This document shows, piece after piece, positions 22,852-31,855 of a stretch of 64,000 bases of DNA. Position numbers and translations under genes: made by a program. The notes beneath the pieces are model-generated. The model searched no databases and was not told the DNA's origin. It saw only the letters and a program-made list of their open reading frames with translations. The DNA comes from Streptomyces sp. NRRL S-340 (lineage in GTDB: Bacteria; Actinomycetota; Actinomycetes; Streptomycetales; Streptomycetaceae), in contig NZ_JOIY01000011.1 in NCBI RefSeq assembly GCF_000720185.1, positions 97,243 to 161,242 of the forward strand, read 5' to 3'. Position 1 is the first letter of the stretch. Each line of letters opens with the position of its first letter.

Positions 22852-24629
22852 TCGGCGTGGCCCCGCCGTCGTACGACCCGGCGGCCCCGACGACGGCCGA
22901 CACCCTGCCCGTCGGCGCCCCCGCGACCGTACGCGCCTACGTGAAGGAGCTGCTGCACCGGCACCGCCGGGAGTTCGGCCTGCTCGTCACGGTCAACACG
23001 GTCTCGGTCCTCGCCTCCATGGCAGGTCCGTGGCTGCTCGGCGGCCTGGTCGACCGGGTCTCGGACGGGGGCAGGGAACTCCGCCTCGGTCTCACCACCA
23101 CACTGTTCGTCATCGCCCTGCTCGTCCAGGCCGCGTTCGTGCGCGAGGTGCGGCTGCGCGGTGCGATGCTCGGCGAGCGGATGCTGGCCGACCTGCGCGA
23201 GGACTTCCTGGTCCGGGCGGTCGGTCTGCCGCCGGGGGTGCTGGAGCGGGCCGGCACCGGCGACCTGCTCTCGCGCATCACCACGGACATCGACCGGCTC
23301 GCCAACGCGATGCGCGAGGCCGTGCCCCAGCTGGCGATCAGCGTGGTGTGGGTGGCACTGCTGCTGGGTGGCCTGGTCGTCACCGCGCCGCCGCTCGGCG
23401 CGGCCGTGCTGCTCGCCCTGCCCCTGCTGGTGGCCGGCTGCCGCTGGTACTTCCGGCGGGCGCCGTCCGCCTACCGGTCGGAAGCAGCGGGGTACGCCGC
23501 GGTGGCCGCCGCGCTCGCCGAGACGGTCGACGCGGGACGCACCGTGGAGGCACACCGGCTCGGCGCGCGCCGGATCGCTCTGTCGGAGCGCCGCATCAAG
23601 GAGTGGACGGCGTGGGAGCGCTACACGCTGTGGCTCCGGTCGGTGTTCTTCCCGGTCATCAACGTCACCCATGTGACGGTCCTCGCCTCCGTGCTCATGG
23701 TCGGGGGCGTGTTCGTGCTGCAGGGCTGGATGGGGGTCGGCCAGCTCACGACCGGTGCCCTCGTCGCGCAGATGCTCATCGACCCGGTGGGGCTGATCCT
23801 GCGCTGGTACGACGAGCTCCAGGTCGCTCAGGTGTCGATCGCGCGGCTGGTCGGCGTCCGTGACATCGAGCCGGAGGGCGGAGACGGGTCGCTCGCGCCT
23901 GACGGACGGGAGGTGCACGCGGACCGGGTGCGCTTCGGCTACCGCGAGGGCGTCGACGTACTGCGCCAGGTGTCCCTGAAGGTGGCCCCCGGCACCCGGC
24001 TGGCCCTGGTCGGTCCCTCGGGCGCCGGCAAGTCCACGCTGGGACGGCTGCTCGCCGGTATCTACGCACCCCGGGACGGCCGGATCACCCTCGGCGGCGC
24101 CGAGTTGTCGCGGATGCCCGCGGAAGCGGTCCGCTCCCACGTGGCCCTCGTCAACCAGGAGCACCACGTGTTCGTGGGTTCGCTGCGCGACAACCTGCTG
24201 CTCGCCCGCACCGACGCGGCGGACGCCGAGCTGTGGGCGGCGCTGGGCGCGGTGGACGCCGACGGCTGGGCCCGCGCCCTCGGCGAAGGTCTGGACACGG
24301 AGGTCGGCTCGGGCGCCCTCACGCTCACTCCGGCCCAGGCGCAGCAGATCGCGCTGGCCCGGCTGGTCCTGGCCGACCCGCACACCCTGGTCCTGGACGA
24401 GGCGACCTCGCTCCTGGACCCGCGGGCGGCCCGCCACCTGGAACGGTCCCTGGCCCGGGTCCTCGACGGGCGCACGGTCGTGGCCATCGCCCACCGGCTC
24501 CACACCGCACATGACGCGGACGTGATCGCCGTGGTCGAGAACGGCCGGGTCAGCGAGCTGGGCAGCCACGACGAACTGGTCGCGGCGGACGGCGCGTACG
24601 CGGCGCTGTGGCGCTCCTGGCACGGCTGA
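22848..24629 (+). CDS. ABC exporter subunit 2 of heterodimer; signature motif degenerate
   Basis: 593 residues: membrane domain at about 25-325 and ATPase domain at about 350-590. Walker A LVGPSGAGKSTLGRLL, Walker B TLVLDEATSLLD and H-loop IAHRLHTAHDADV are intact, but the ABC signature is LTPAQAQQIALARL instead of LSGGQ. Paired with subunit 1, one composite ATP site (this Walker A with the partner LSGGQ) is complete and the other (partner Walker A with this signature) is doubly degenerate, as in TM287/288- or TAP-like asymmetric exporters. Substrate unknown. ATG overlaps the upstream TGA. Confidence 0.93.
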   Translation: MIGVAPPSYDPAAPTTADTLPVGAPATVRAYVKELLHRHRREFGLLVTVNTVSVLASMAGPWLLGGLVDRVSDGGRELRLGLTTTLFVIALLVQAAFVREVRLRGAMLGERMLADLREDFLVRAVGLPPGVLERAGTGDLLSRITTDIDRLANAMREAVPQLAISVVWVALLLGGLVVTAPPLGAAVLLALPLLVAGCRWYFRRAPSAYRSEAAGYAAVAAALAETVDAGRTVEAHRLGARRIALSERRIKEWTAWERYTLWLRSVFFPVINVTHVTVLASVLMVGGVFVLQGWMGVGQLTTGALVAQMLIDPVGLILRWYDELQVAQVSIARLVGVRDIEPEGGDGSLAPDGREVHADRVRFGYREGVDVLRQVSLKVAPGTRLALVGPSGAGKSTLGRLLAGIYAPRDGRITLGGAELSRMPAEAVRSHVALVNQEHHVFVGSLRDNLLLARTDAADAELWAALGAVDADGWARALGEGLDTEVGSGALTLTPAQAQQIALARLVLADPHTLVLDEATSLLDPRAARHLERSLARVLDGRTVVAIAHRLHTAHDADVIAVVENGRVSELGSHDELVAADGAYAALWRSWHG

Positions 24630-24659
24630 GCCAAGGAGCGGGACCGGGGTCCGGGCGGC

Positions 24660-24685
24660 CCGAGGCGGGCGGCCGCCCGCCTCGG
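24660..24685. terminator. Perfect 26-bp palindromic hairpin after ABC exporter operon
   Basis: CCGAGGCGGGCGG followed immediately by its exact reverse complement, 30 bp after the stop of subunit 2. This is the likely transcription stop for the exporter operon. The remaining part of the 312-bp gap (24630-24941) shows no gene. Confidence 0.6.
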
Positions 24686-24941
24686 CGGGCGCCGCATCCC
24701 GTGGCACTCGCCGGTCACCGCACGGGTCGGACAGGGCACGGGTGGCCCCGGGGACGCCGTCGACGAAAGGTGCACGGGCGGAGCAGGGCCCGTGGGCGGC
24801 GTGCCGTGGCCGTGCCGTTGCGCGGTGCCGAACAGGGGTGGAAGGCTGGAATGAGGCAGCGGCTCGGGGAGCGCCCTGGAACCGTCCGGCGCGCGCCGGG
24901 CGGCGAGAGAACGGGCCCGTCCCCACCACCTGGAGGTACCC

Positions 24942-25415
24942 GTGGACAGCGCCGACGGATGGGGAGACGACGTCTACCAGCCCGATGACGACTCCGAGAT
25001 CAAGGAAGACACCGGAGTGCTGGACTCGGAGGACACCCTCGAGTACGACGGTGTCGACGATCCGCTGGACCGTGGCTGGTCGCCTCCCGAGCGGCCGTGG
25101 GCCGTGGAGCACACCGGGGTGACCGCGGCGGAGCGCCGGCAGGGCGAGACACTGGAGCAGCGTCTGGCCGAGGAGCTGCCCGACCTCGCTCCGCCGGACG
25201 GCGACGGCATCGGCGACTGCGACGGCTCCGACGGGGAACTCCTGGACAACGAGGTCGGTGCCGCCCGCTCCGGCCGCCTCGTCGCCCCCGACGAGGGCGC
25301 CCACGAGGACGAGGAGAGCGCGCTGGTCGCCATGGACGTCGGGATCGACGGCGCGGCCGCTTCCGCCGAGGAGGCGGCGATGCACGTCGTCGACGAGGAC
25401 ACCCTGTACGGCTGA
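24942..25415 (+). CDS. DUF5709 family acidic protein
   Basis: 157 residues, strongly acidic. Conserved-looking blocks are SEDTLEYDGVDDPLDRGWSPPERP (central), the GETLEQRLAEELPD helix and the C-terminal EEAAMHVVDEDTLYG, which match the actinobacterial DUF5709 family. No signal peptide or membrane segment. Function unknown. GTG 24942 has CTGGAGG 6 nt upstream. Followed by rpmE2 60 bp later. Confidence 0.8.
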   Translation: MDSADGWGDDVYQPDDDSEIKEDTGVLDSEDTLEYDGVDDPLDRGWSPPERPWAVEHTGVTAAERRQGETLEQRLAEELPDLAPPDGDGIGDCDGSDGELLDNEVGAARSGRLVAPDEGAHEDEESALVAMDVGIDGAAASAEEAAMHVVDEDTLYG

Positions 25416-25475
25416 CGCGGCCCGCCCGCCGCCGTCGCCGCTTCCCGCGCCACCGCCGCACGACGAGGAGCATCC

Positions 25476-25745
25476 ATGCAGCAGGACAAGCACCCCGACT
25501 ACCACTCCGTGGTCTTCCGCGACCGGGCGGCGGGCTACGCGTTCCTGACCCGTTCGACCGCGGTCAGTGACCGGACGATCGACTGGGACGACGGGAAGAG
25601 CTACCCGGTCGTGGACGTGGAGATCTCCTCGGAGAGCCATCCCTTCTACACAGGCCAGGCCCGCACGGTGGACTCCGAGGGCCGCGTCGCCCGGTTCGAA
25701 CGCCGCTACGGCGGCGGCTCGGGGCAGAGCCGGGACGAGAGCTGA
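25476..25745 (+). CDS. rpmE2: 50S ribosomal protein L31 type B (zinc-independent paralogue)
   Basis: 89 residues. The type B signature is clear: [28 protein letters not shown], then [19 protein letters not shown] and [10 protein letters not shown]. It has no CxxC zinc ligands, unlike the C+ type. In Streptomyces this form replaces the zinc-containing L31 under zinc limitation and is repressed by Zur; no Zur box is recognisable by eye upstream here. GAGGAG 5 nt before ATG 25476. The C terminus is a little longer than usual (Gly/Ser/Arg tail). Confidence 0.95.
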   Translation: MQQDKHPDYHSVVFRDRAAGYAFLTRSTAVSDRTIDWDDGKSYPVVDVEISSESHPFYTGQARTVDSEGRVARFERRYGGGSGQSRDES

Positions 25746-25825
25746 CAGCGGCCACCGCCACCACTGCGGTCCGGTCCGCCGTCCGCGCACGGCGCGGGCG
25801 CGGGACCGCAGGGGCGACGAGCGGC

Positions 25826-26638
25826 TCAGATGACGTTCAGCGCGGCCGCGCAGCCCACCCCACCCAGCAGCATGAACACCGGCATGAGCACCTTCAGCTC
25901 GACCCAGCTGCCCGCCCGGAAACGCATGGCCTTGGGCGGTCCGATGGGGTACCAGCGCCTGCGGCCCAGCGGTATCGGCCACAGGATGGGGCAGCCGGAG
26001 ACGGTCAGCGCGTCCCCGATGTCGTGCACCAGCGCGCCCAGCACGATCGGCAGCCCCAGCCACAGGTACTCCTGGCCCGGCGCCGTGAAGAGCCAGTCCG
26101 AGCCGTTGCCGGGCCGGTCGAGGATGCCTGCGAGGATCCAGGCGCTCGTTCCGGCCAGCAGCCACACCAGGACGTCGCTGCTGGAGCCGCGGGCCGCCCG
26201 CCACAGCAGGCCCTCGATGGCCAGCACCATGTGCGCGAAGAGGATGGCGAGCACCGCCCAGCGTCCGCCGGTGATCGCCAGGGCCGAGGCACCGGCACCG
26301 ATGAGGACCGCCCACAGCCAGGTGTGGGTCAGCGTCCGGTGTCCACCGGAACGGCGCGGGTCGCCCTTCTTCCGGGTCGCCTTGTAGACGGCGTAGGAGA
26401 GCTTGTCGACGATCTCGCATAGCCAGTGCGACAGGGGGCCGAAGGCCCGTGAGATGGTGGCGGCCTTGTGGTCCAGGTCCGGGGCGAGTGCCGCCCCGGC
26501 GCAGATCAGCGCACCGACCAGCAGGACGGGCCAGGGCATCGCGTGCCCGGCCGCAGCCGTCGCCGCTCCGACCCCGAGCCAGGCCGCGGCGCCCGACAGT
26601 GAGTGTGCTGGTCCCATCATGGCCGTTGTCCGCCCCAT
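25826..26638 (-). CDS. YdjM-like membrane-bound metal-dependent hydrolase
   Basis: 270 residues with several membrane spans. Early MMGPAHSLSGAAAWLGVG (with conserved H and the first helix), ALICAGAALAPDLDHKAATISRAFG with the DxDH metal-like motif, GGHRTLTHTWLWAV and GALVHDIGDALTVSGCPILWP are the pattern of the LexA-regulated YdjM/DUF457 family. Enzymatic function is not established. Start ATG 26638 or 26620/26617; none has a strong ribosome site. Divergent from the helicase gene with a 127-bp gap. Confidence 0.85.
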   Translation of the reverse strand: MGRTTAMMGPAHSLSGAAAWLGVGAATAAAGHAMPWPVLLVGALICAGAALAPDLDHKAATISRAFGPLSHWLCEIVDKLSYAVYKATRKKGDPRRSGGHRTLTHTWLWAVLIGAGASALAITGGRWAVLAILFAHMVLAIEGLLWRAARGSSSDVLVWLLAGTSAWILAGILDRPGNGSDWLFTAPGQEYLWLGLPIVLGALVHDIGDALTVSGCPILWPIPLGRRRWYPIGPPKAMRFRAGSWVELKVLMPVFMLLGGVGCAAALNVI

Positions 26639-26765
26639 TCGTCGTGTGCTGCCGCCCAGTTGGCCCGGTACGCCGTGAGGGCGCCGGCCACACAGCGTAG
26701 CGGTCGTGATCTTCCTTCCGGCAGCCGATTCCCGTCCGGGCCGGGCGGCCAGGCAAGATGGGTGC

Positions 26766-29279
26766 GTGACCCTCATCGATCAGCTGCCGCCGACCGCCGA
26801 CCCCGACGCCCTCTACGAAGCCTTCGAGTCGTGGGCCCAGGAGCGGGGTCTCACGCTCTACCCCCATCAGGAGGAGGCGTTGATCGAGGCGGTCTCCGGG
26901 GCGAACGTGATCGTGTCGACGCCCACCGGCTCCGGCAAGAGCATGATCGCCGCCGGTGCGCACTTCGCGGCCCTGGCCAGGGACGAGGTCACCTTCTACA
27001 CGGCGCCGATCAAGGCACTGGTGTCCGAGAAGTTCTTCGAGCTGTGCAAGCTGTTCGGCACCGAGAACGTCGGCATGCTCACCGGCGACGCCTCCGTGAA
27101 CTCCGACGCGCCCGTCATCTGCTGCACCGCCGAGGTCCTTGCCTCGATCGCCCTGCGTGACGGCAAGAACGCCGATGTCGGCCAGGTCGTCATGGACGAG
27201 TTCCACTTCTACGCGGAACCGGACCGCGGCTGGGCCTGGCAGATTCCCCTGCTCGAACTTCCGCAGGCGCAGTTCGTCCTGATGTCGGCCACGCTCGGCG
27301 ACGTCTCGTTCTTCGAGAAGGACCTCACCCGCCGCACCGGCCGGCCCACCGCCGTGGTCCGCTCGGCGACCCGACCGGTGCCCCTGTCGTACGAGTACCG
27401 GCGCACCCCGCTCACCGAGACGCTCACCGAGCTGCTGCAGGCGCGGCAGGCGCCCGTGTACATCGTCCACTTCACACAGGCACAGGCGGTGGAGCGGGCG
27501 CAGGCGCTGATGAGCATCAACATGTGCTCCCGTGAGGAGAAGGAGCAGATCGCCGAGCTGATCGGCAACTTCCGTTTCACCACGAAGTTCGGCCGCAACC
27601 TCTCCCGGTACGTCCGGCACGGGATCGGCGTCCACCACGCCGGCATGCTGCCCAAGTACCGGCGGCTGGTGGAGAAGCTGGCGCAGGCCGGTCTGCTGAA
27701 GGTGATCTGCGGCACGGACACGCTGGGCGTCGGTGTCAACGTCCCGATCCGTACGGTGCTGTTCACGGCCCTGACCAAGTACGACGGCAGCCGGGTGCGC
27801 ACGCTGCGCGCCCGGGAGTTCCACCAGATCGCGGGCCGGGCGGGGCGTGCGGGTTTCGACACGGAGGGCTTCGTCGTCGCACAGGCCCCCGAGCACGTCA
27901 TCGAGAACGAGAAGGCGCTCGCCAAGGCCGGCGACGACCCGAAGAAGCGTCGCAAGGTCGTCCGCAAGAAGGCGCCCGAGGGTTTCGTCGCCTGGTCGGA
28001 CACCACCTTCGACAAGCTCATCGCCTCCGAGCCGGAGCCGCTGACCTCCCGTTTCCGCGTGACGCACACCATGCTGCTGTCGGTGATCGCGCGCCCCGGC
28101 AACGCCTTCGAGGCGATGCGGCACCTGCTGGAGGACAACCACGAGCCGCGCAGGCAGCAGCTGCGCCACATCCGGCGGGCCATCGCCATCTACCGGTCGC
28201 TGCTGGACGGCGGCATCGTCGAGAAGCTCGACCAGCCGGACGCCGAGGGCAGGATCGTCCGCCTCACCGTCGATCTCCAGCACGACTTCGCGCTCAACCA
28301 GCCGCTGTCCACCTTCGCGCTGGCCGCGTTCGAGCTGCTCGATCCCGAATCGCCGTCCTACGCGCTGGACATGGTCTCCGTCGTGGAGTCCACGCTGGAC
28401 GACCCGCGGCAGATCCTGGCGGCCCAGCAGAACAAGGCGCGCGGCGAGGCCGTGGCCGCGATGAAGGCGGACGGCGTCGAGTACGAGGAGCGCATGGAGC
28501 GCCTGCAGGACGTCAGCTACCCCAAGCCGCTGGAGGAACTCCTCTTCCACGCGTACAACACCTACCGCAAGAGCCACCCGTGGGTCGGCGACCACCCGCT
28601 GTCGCCCAAGTCCGTGATCCGGGACATGTACGAACGGGCCCTGACCTTCACCGAGCTGGTGTCCGTCTACGAACTGGCGCGGACCGAGGGCATCGTCCTG
28701 CGGTACCTGGCCAGTGCCTACAAGGCGCTGGAGCACACCGTCCCGGACGACCTGAAGTCCGAGGACCTGCAGGACCTGATCGCCTGGCTGGGCGAGACGG
28801 TGCGCCAGGTCGACTCCAGCCTGCTGGACGAGTGGGAGCAGTTGGCGAACCCGGAGGAGATGACCGCCGAGGAGGCACAGGAGAAGGCCGATCAGGTCAA
28901 GCCGGTCACCTCCAACGCGCGCGCCTTCCGTGTCCTGGTCCGCAACGCGATGTTCCGCCGCGTGGAACTCGCCGCCCTCGACCAGGTCGAGGAGCTGGGC
29001 GAGATGGACGCGGAGACCGGCTGGGACGCCGAGGCGTGGGGCGAGGCCATGGACAAGTACTGGGACGAGTACGAGGATCTGGGCACCGGCCCCGACGCCC
29101 GCGGCCCCAAGCTGCTGGTGATCAAGGAGGAGCCCCAGCACGGGCTGTGGCGCGTACGGCAGATCTTCGACGACCCGAACGGCGATCACGACTGGGGCAT
29201 CAGCGCGGAGGTCGATCTTGCCGCCTCGGACGCCGAGGGCCGGGCGGTCGTCCGGGTGACCGCTGTCGGACAGCTCTGA
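26766..29279 (+). CDS. DEAD/DEAH-box (Ski2-like) RNA helicase with DUF3516 C-terminal region
   Basis: 837 residues. Helicase motifs in order: PHQEEALIEA (Q-like), STPTGSGKS (I), TAPIKALVSEKF (Ia), MDEFHFY (II, here DEFH), MSATLG (III), VHHAGMLPKYRRLVE (IV-V), GTDTLGVGVNVPIRTVL, and HQIAGRAGRAGFD (VI). The second half (about 430-837) matches the actinobacterial DUF3516 extension with its C-terminal GLWRVRQIFDDPNGDHDWGISAEVDL. Likely acts on structured RNA. GTG 26766 chosen as it precedes the first conserved block; an upstream in-frame start at 26706 would run through promoter sequence. Confidence 0.92.
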   Translation: MTLIDQLPPTADPDALYEAFESWAQERGLTLYPHQEEALIEAVSGANVIVSTPTGSGKSMIAAGAHFAALARDEVTFYTAPIKALVSEKFFELCKLFGTENVGMLTGDASVNSDAPVICCTAEVLASIALRDGKNADVGQVVMDEFHFYAEPDRGWAWQIPLLELPQAQFVLMSATLGDVSFFEKDLTRRTGRPTAVVRSATRPVPLSYEYRRTPLTETLTELLQARQAPVYIVHFTQAQAVERAQALMSINMCSREEKEQIAELIGNFRFTTKFGRNLSRYVRHGIGVHHAGMLPKYRRLVEKLAQAGLLKVICGTDTLGVGVNVPIRTVLFTALTKYDGSRVRTLRAREFHQIAGRAGRAGFDTEGFVVAQAPEHVIENEKALAKAGDDPKKRRKVVRKKAPEGFVAWSDTTFDKLIASEPEPLTSRFRVTHTMLLSVIARPGNAFEAMRHLLEDNHEPRRQQLRHIRRAIAIYRSLLDGGIVEKLDQPDAEGRIVRLTVDLQHDFALNQPLSTFALAAFELLDPESPSYALDMVSVVESTLDDPRQILAAQQNKARGEAVAAMKADGVEYEERMERLQDVSYPKPLEELLFHAYNTYRKSHPWVGDHPLSPKSVIRDMYERALTFTELVSVYELARTEGIVLRYLASAYKALEHTVPDDLKSEDLQDLIAWLGETVRQVDSSLLDEWEQLANPEEMTAEEAQEKADQVKPVTSNARAFRVLVRNAMFRRVELAALDQVEELGEMDAETGWDAEAWGEAMDKYWDEYEDLGTGPDARGPKLLVIKEEPQHGLWRVRQIFDDPNGDHDWGISAEVDLAASDAEGRAVVRVTAVGQL

Positions 29280-29340
29280 AGGGACGTCGGTCAGCCGGGA
29301 ACGCGTCCCGGTCAGCCGTGAGCACAGGAGAATCCCACCC

Positions 29341-30207
29341 ATGACGAACCCGGCCGAGAGGCTTGTCGATCTGCTCGACCTGGAGCAGATCGAGGTCAAC
29401 ATCTTCCGTGGCCGCAGCCCGCAGGAGTCCCTGCAACGGGTCTTCGGCGGCCAGGTGGCGGGCCAGGCCCTGGTGGCCGCGGGACGCACCACGGACAGTG
29501 ACCGCCCGGTGCACTCCCTGCACGCGTACTTCCTGCGGCCCGGCCGGCCGGGGGTGCCGATCGTGTACCAGGTCGAGCGGGTGCGGGACGGACGGTCCTT
29601 CACGACCCGCCGGGTCACCGCGGTGCAGCAAGGCCGCACGATCTTCAATCTGACCGCCTCCTTTCATCACGCCGAAGAGGGTGGTTTCGAGCACCAGCTG
29701 CCGCCCGCCCGGAAGGTTCCGCCCCCGGAATCCCTGCCGACGGTCGCCGAGGAGGTCCGCGAGCACCTGGGCGTGCTGCCCGAGCAACTGGAGCGGATGG
29801 CACGCCGCCAGCCCTTCGACATCCGGTACGTGGACCGGCTGCGCTGGACCGCCGAGGAGATCGAGGACGCCGAACCGCGCAGCGCGGTGTGGATGCGCGC
29901 GGTCGGGCCGCTCGGCGACGACCCTCTGGTGCACACCTGCGCGCTGACCTACGCCAGCGACATGACGCTGCTCGACGCGGTGCGTCTGCCCGTCGAGCCG
30001 TTGTGGGGTCCGCGCGGCTTCGACATGGCCTCGTTGGATCACGCCATGTGGTTCCACCGGCCCTTCCGGGCGGACGAATGGTTCCTGTACGACCAGGAGT
30101 CCCCGGTCGCGACGGGCGGGCGGGGTCTGGCCCGCGGTCGCATCTACGACACGGAGGGGCGTCTGCTCGTCTCGGTCGTCCAGGAGGGACTGTTCCGCCC
30201 GGTGTAG
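29341..30207 (+). CDS. tesB: Acyl-CoA thioesterase II
   Basis: 288 residues, standard TesB length. Double hotdog: first unit with VFGGQVAGQALVAAGRTT and VHSLHAYFLRPGRPGVPI, second with LTYASDMTLLDAVRLP and SLDHAMWFHRPFRADEWFLY, ending in GRGLARGRIYDTEGRLLVSVVQEGLFR. The catalytic Asp of TYASDM and the Ser/Thr and Gln of the VQEGL region are kept. Hydrolyses acyl-CoA to free fatty acid and CoA in the cytosol. About 60 bp downstream of the helicase with AGGAGA before ATG. Confidence 0.95.
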   Translation: MTNPAERLVDLLDLEQIEVNIFRGRSPQESLQRVFGGQVAGQALVAAGRTTDSDRPVHSLHAYFLRPGRPGVPIVYQVERVRDGRSFTTRRVTAVQQGRTIFNLTASFHHAEEGGFEHQLPPARKVPPPESLPTVAEEVREHLGVLPEQLERMARRQPFDIRYVDRLRWTAEEIEDAEPRSAVWMRAVGPLGDDPLVHTCALTYASDMTLLDAVRLPVEPLWGPRGFDMASLDHAMWFHRPFRADEWFLYDQESPVATGGRGLARGRIYDTEGRLLVSVVQEGLFRPV

Positions 30208-30281
30208 ACGGTCGGCCGCCGCCGTTCGGCGCCGGTGGCGGACGCCGGCTCCGGGCGGCGCCGGGAGCGTGACCGGGGAGG

Positions 30282-31226
30282 TCAGGCGCCTCTGCGGAAG
30301 AACCGCCCGAGCAGACCCCTCGACGGGTCCTCCCGGGTGGGCTCCCGCCTCCCGTCCGGTGCGGGCCGTGCGTCCTGCGCCGCTCCTCCGTCGGAATGCC
30401 GGAGCGCCGGGCGCGGCGCGGGACGGTGTTCGCGCGCCTCCGTCACCGCGCCCGCCAGGTCCGCCCGGAGCCAGGCGATCTCATCGGGGTCCTCCGCCGT
30501 GGTGATCCGCTCGGTGAGGTGGGCGGTGGGCGAACCGTGGGGCCCGTGCGCGGGCGGCCGGGCTCGGAAGCGGTTCAGGTGGGCGCGTTCGCAGGGGTCG
30601 CCGACGGTCTCGGCGACCTGGAGCGGGTCGAGCAGTGAGGCGAGCGCGGCGGCCCGCTCCCACGGATCCCCGGCCTGCCGCAGCAGGAAGCCGAGGTACC
30701 GGCCGCGCCAGTTGCGCGGGCGCAGGTCCAGGCCCGCGTGCAGCTGGTCCCGCAGTGACTCCGGCAGCGGCCGGTTCAGCAGCGGGGCGTTGTTCGGGTC
30801 GGCCGCGAATCCCTCGAGTTCGTCGGCCAGGTACAGCCACACCACGGCCAGGTACCTGTTGACGTAGAAGTCGACGGGCACCACCAGGCCGAGGCGGGCC
30901 AGGCGGGTGAACCGGTCTCTGGTCACCCCCATGACCTCCGTGGCCTGCCGGGTGCCGACGACGGCTTCCGCCCGCTTGCGCAGTGCCTCGGGGAAGTCCT
31001 GCTGAGCGCGGAGCCGCTCGATCTCCTCGCGTGCCACCCGGCGGCCGCCTCCGCCTTCGTCGGGGAGCGTGCGGATGTGGCCGAGGCGCACGGCGATGTC
31101 GAACTGGCGGCGGTTGAGGCCGAGTTCGCGGGCGGCCCGGCTCTGACTGAAAGTCGTCGTGTCGCGCTTCCCCGCGGCGGGGCGGGGCGCGGGTGTGGAC
31201 TCATGCGTGATGGTGTCGCCGGACAT
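30282..31226 (-). CDS. Helix-turn-helix-containing protein of unknown function
   Basis: 314 residues. The first 140 residues contain two DNA-binding-like stretches: SQSRAARELGLNRRQFDIAVRLGHIRTLPDE with a MerR-like wing, and GTRQATEVMGVTRDRFTRLARLGLVVPVDFYVNRYLAVVWLYL. The middle (LNRPLPESLRDQLHAGLDLRPRNWRGRYLGFLL, WERAAALASLLDPLQVAETVGDPCER) is conserved-looking and the C terminus is low complexity with a basic end RGLLGRFFRRGA. It resembles a Streptomyces-specific family (possibly DUF6397); no function is known. GGGGGA lies upstream of ATG 31226. Confidence 0.75.
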   Translation of the reverse strand: MSGDTITHESTPAPRPAAGKRDTTTFSQSRAARELGLNRRQFDIAVRLGHIRTLPDEGGGGRRVAREEIERLRAQQDFPEALRKRAEAVVGTRQATEVMGVTRDRFTRLARLGLVVPVDFYVNRYLAVVWLYLADELEGFAADPNNAPLLNRPLPESLRDQLHAGLDLRPRNWRGRYLGFLLRQAGDPWERAAALASLLDPLQVAETVGDPCERAHLNRFRARPPAHGPHGSPTAHLTERITTAEDPDEIAWLRADLAGAVTEAREHRPAPRPALRHSDGGAAQDARPAPDGRREPTREDPSRGLLGRFFRRGA

Positions 31227-31348
31227 GTTCGTCCCCCGTGGAGTGAGTGGCTCGCGTCTGCCGCGCTCGCCTGTGAAAAACGGTAGCCGCGGCGGCGAAT
31301 CTCCGCTCGGGCCTGTGGACAACTCCGGGGAAGAAGCGAACGCGCTGG

Positions 31349-31762
31349 TCAGAGGTCTGTCGCAGGGCCGCTTTCACGTCGCCGGGTCGCCACGCCGAGG
31401 TGCTCACCGACCCGGTTCACCAGCAGGGTCATCTCGTAGGCGATCAGCCCGATGTCGGCCTCGGCGCCGCTGAGGACGCACAGGCAGCTGCCCGCGCCGG
31501 CCGCGGTGATCAACAGCACCGCGTCGTCGAACTCGACCATCGTCTGCCGCACCGAACCCGCGCCGAAGTGACGTCCTGAGCCCTTGGCCAGGCTGTGCAG
31601 CCCGGACGAGACGGCGGCGAGATGCTCGGCGTCCTCCCGCCGCAGGCCCGTGCTGGCTCCCGTGACCAGCCCGTCGGTGGACAGGAGTAAGGCGTGCCGG
31701 ACGTGTTCCACCCGTTCGGTCAGGTCGTCCAGCAGCCAACCGAGTGTGTGTTTCTGCTCCAT
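31349..31762 (-). CDS. Roadblock/LC7 domain protein
   Basis: 137 residues, single Roadblock fold: LGWLLDDLTERVEHVRHALLLSTDGLVTGAST, then DAEHLAAVSSGLHSLAKGSGRHFGAGSVRQTMVEFDDAVLLITAAGAGSCLCVL and a closing helix IAYEMTLLVNRVGEHL. In Streptomyces these are CvnB-type partners of small GTPases in conservons. Here the usual CvnA kinase, CvnC and GTPase genes are missing, so this is an orphan. It is divergent from the PPOX gene. Confidence 0.88.
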   Translation of the reverse strand: MEQKHTLGWLLDDLTERVEHVRHALLLSTDGLVTGASTGLRREDAEHLAAVSSGLHSLAKGSGRHFGAGSVRQTMVEFDDAVLLITAAGAGSCLCVLSGAEADIGLIAYEMTLLVNRVGEHLGVATRRRESGPATDL

Positions 31763-31855
31763 GATGCTGTCGCCCCCCTGTGTGGTCTCCTCCTGGCCGG
31801 AGGATCTCCCGCCAGCCTTCACCACTGTCACTGCCCCGGCAAGGAGGATGGGGGC

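Noticed and set aside
21783..29648. Minus-strand open frame of over 2600 codons
   Set aside because: It runs antisense to the two ABC subunits, DUF5709, L31 and the helicase, which all have clear domains and ribosome sites. Long antisense open frames are normal at this GC content.
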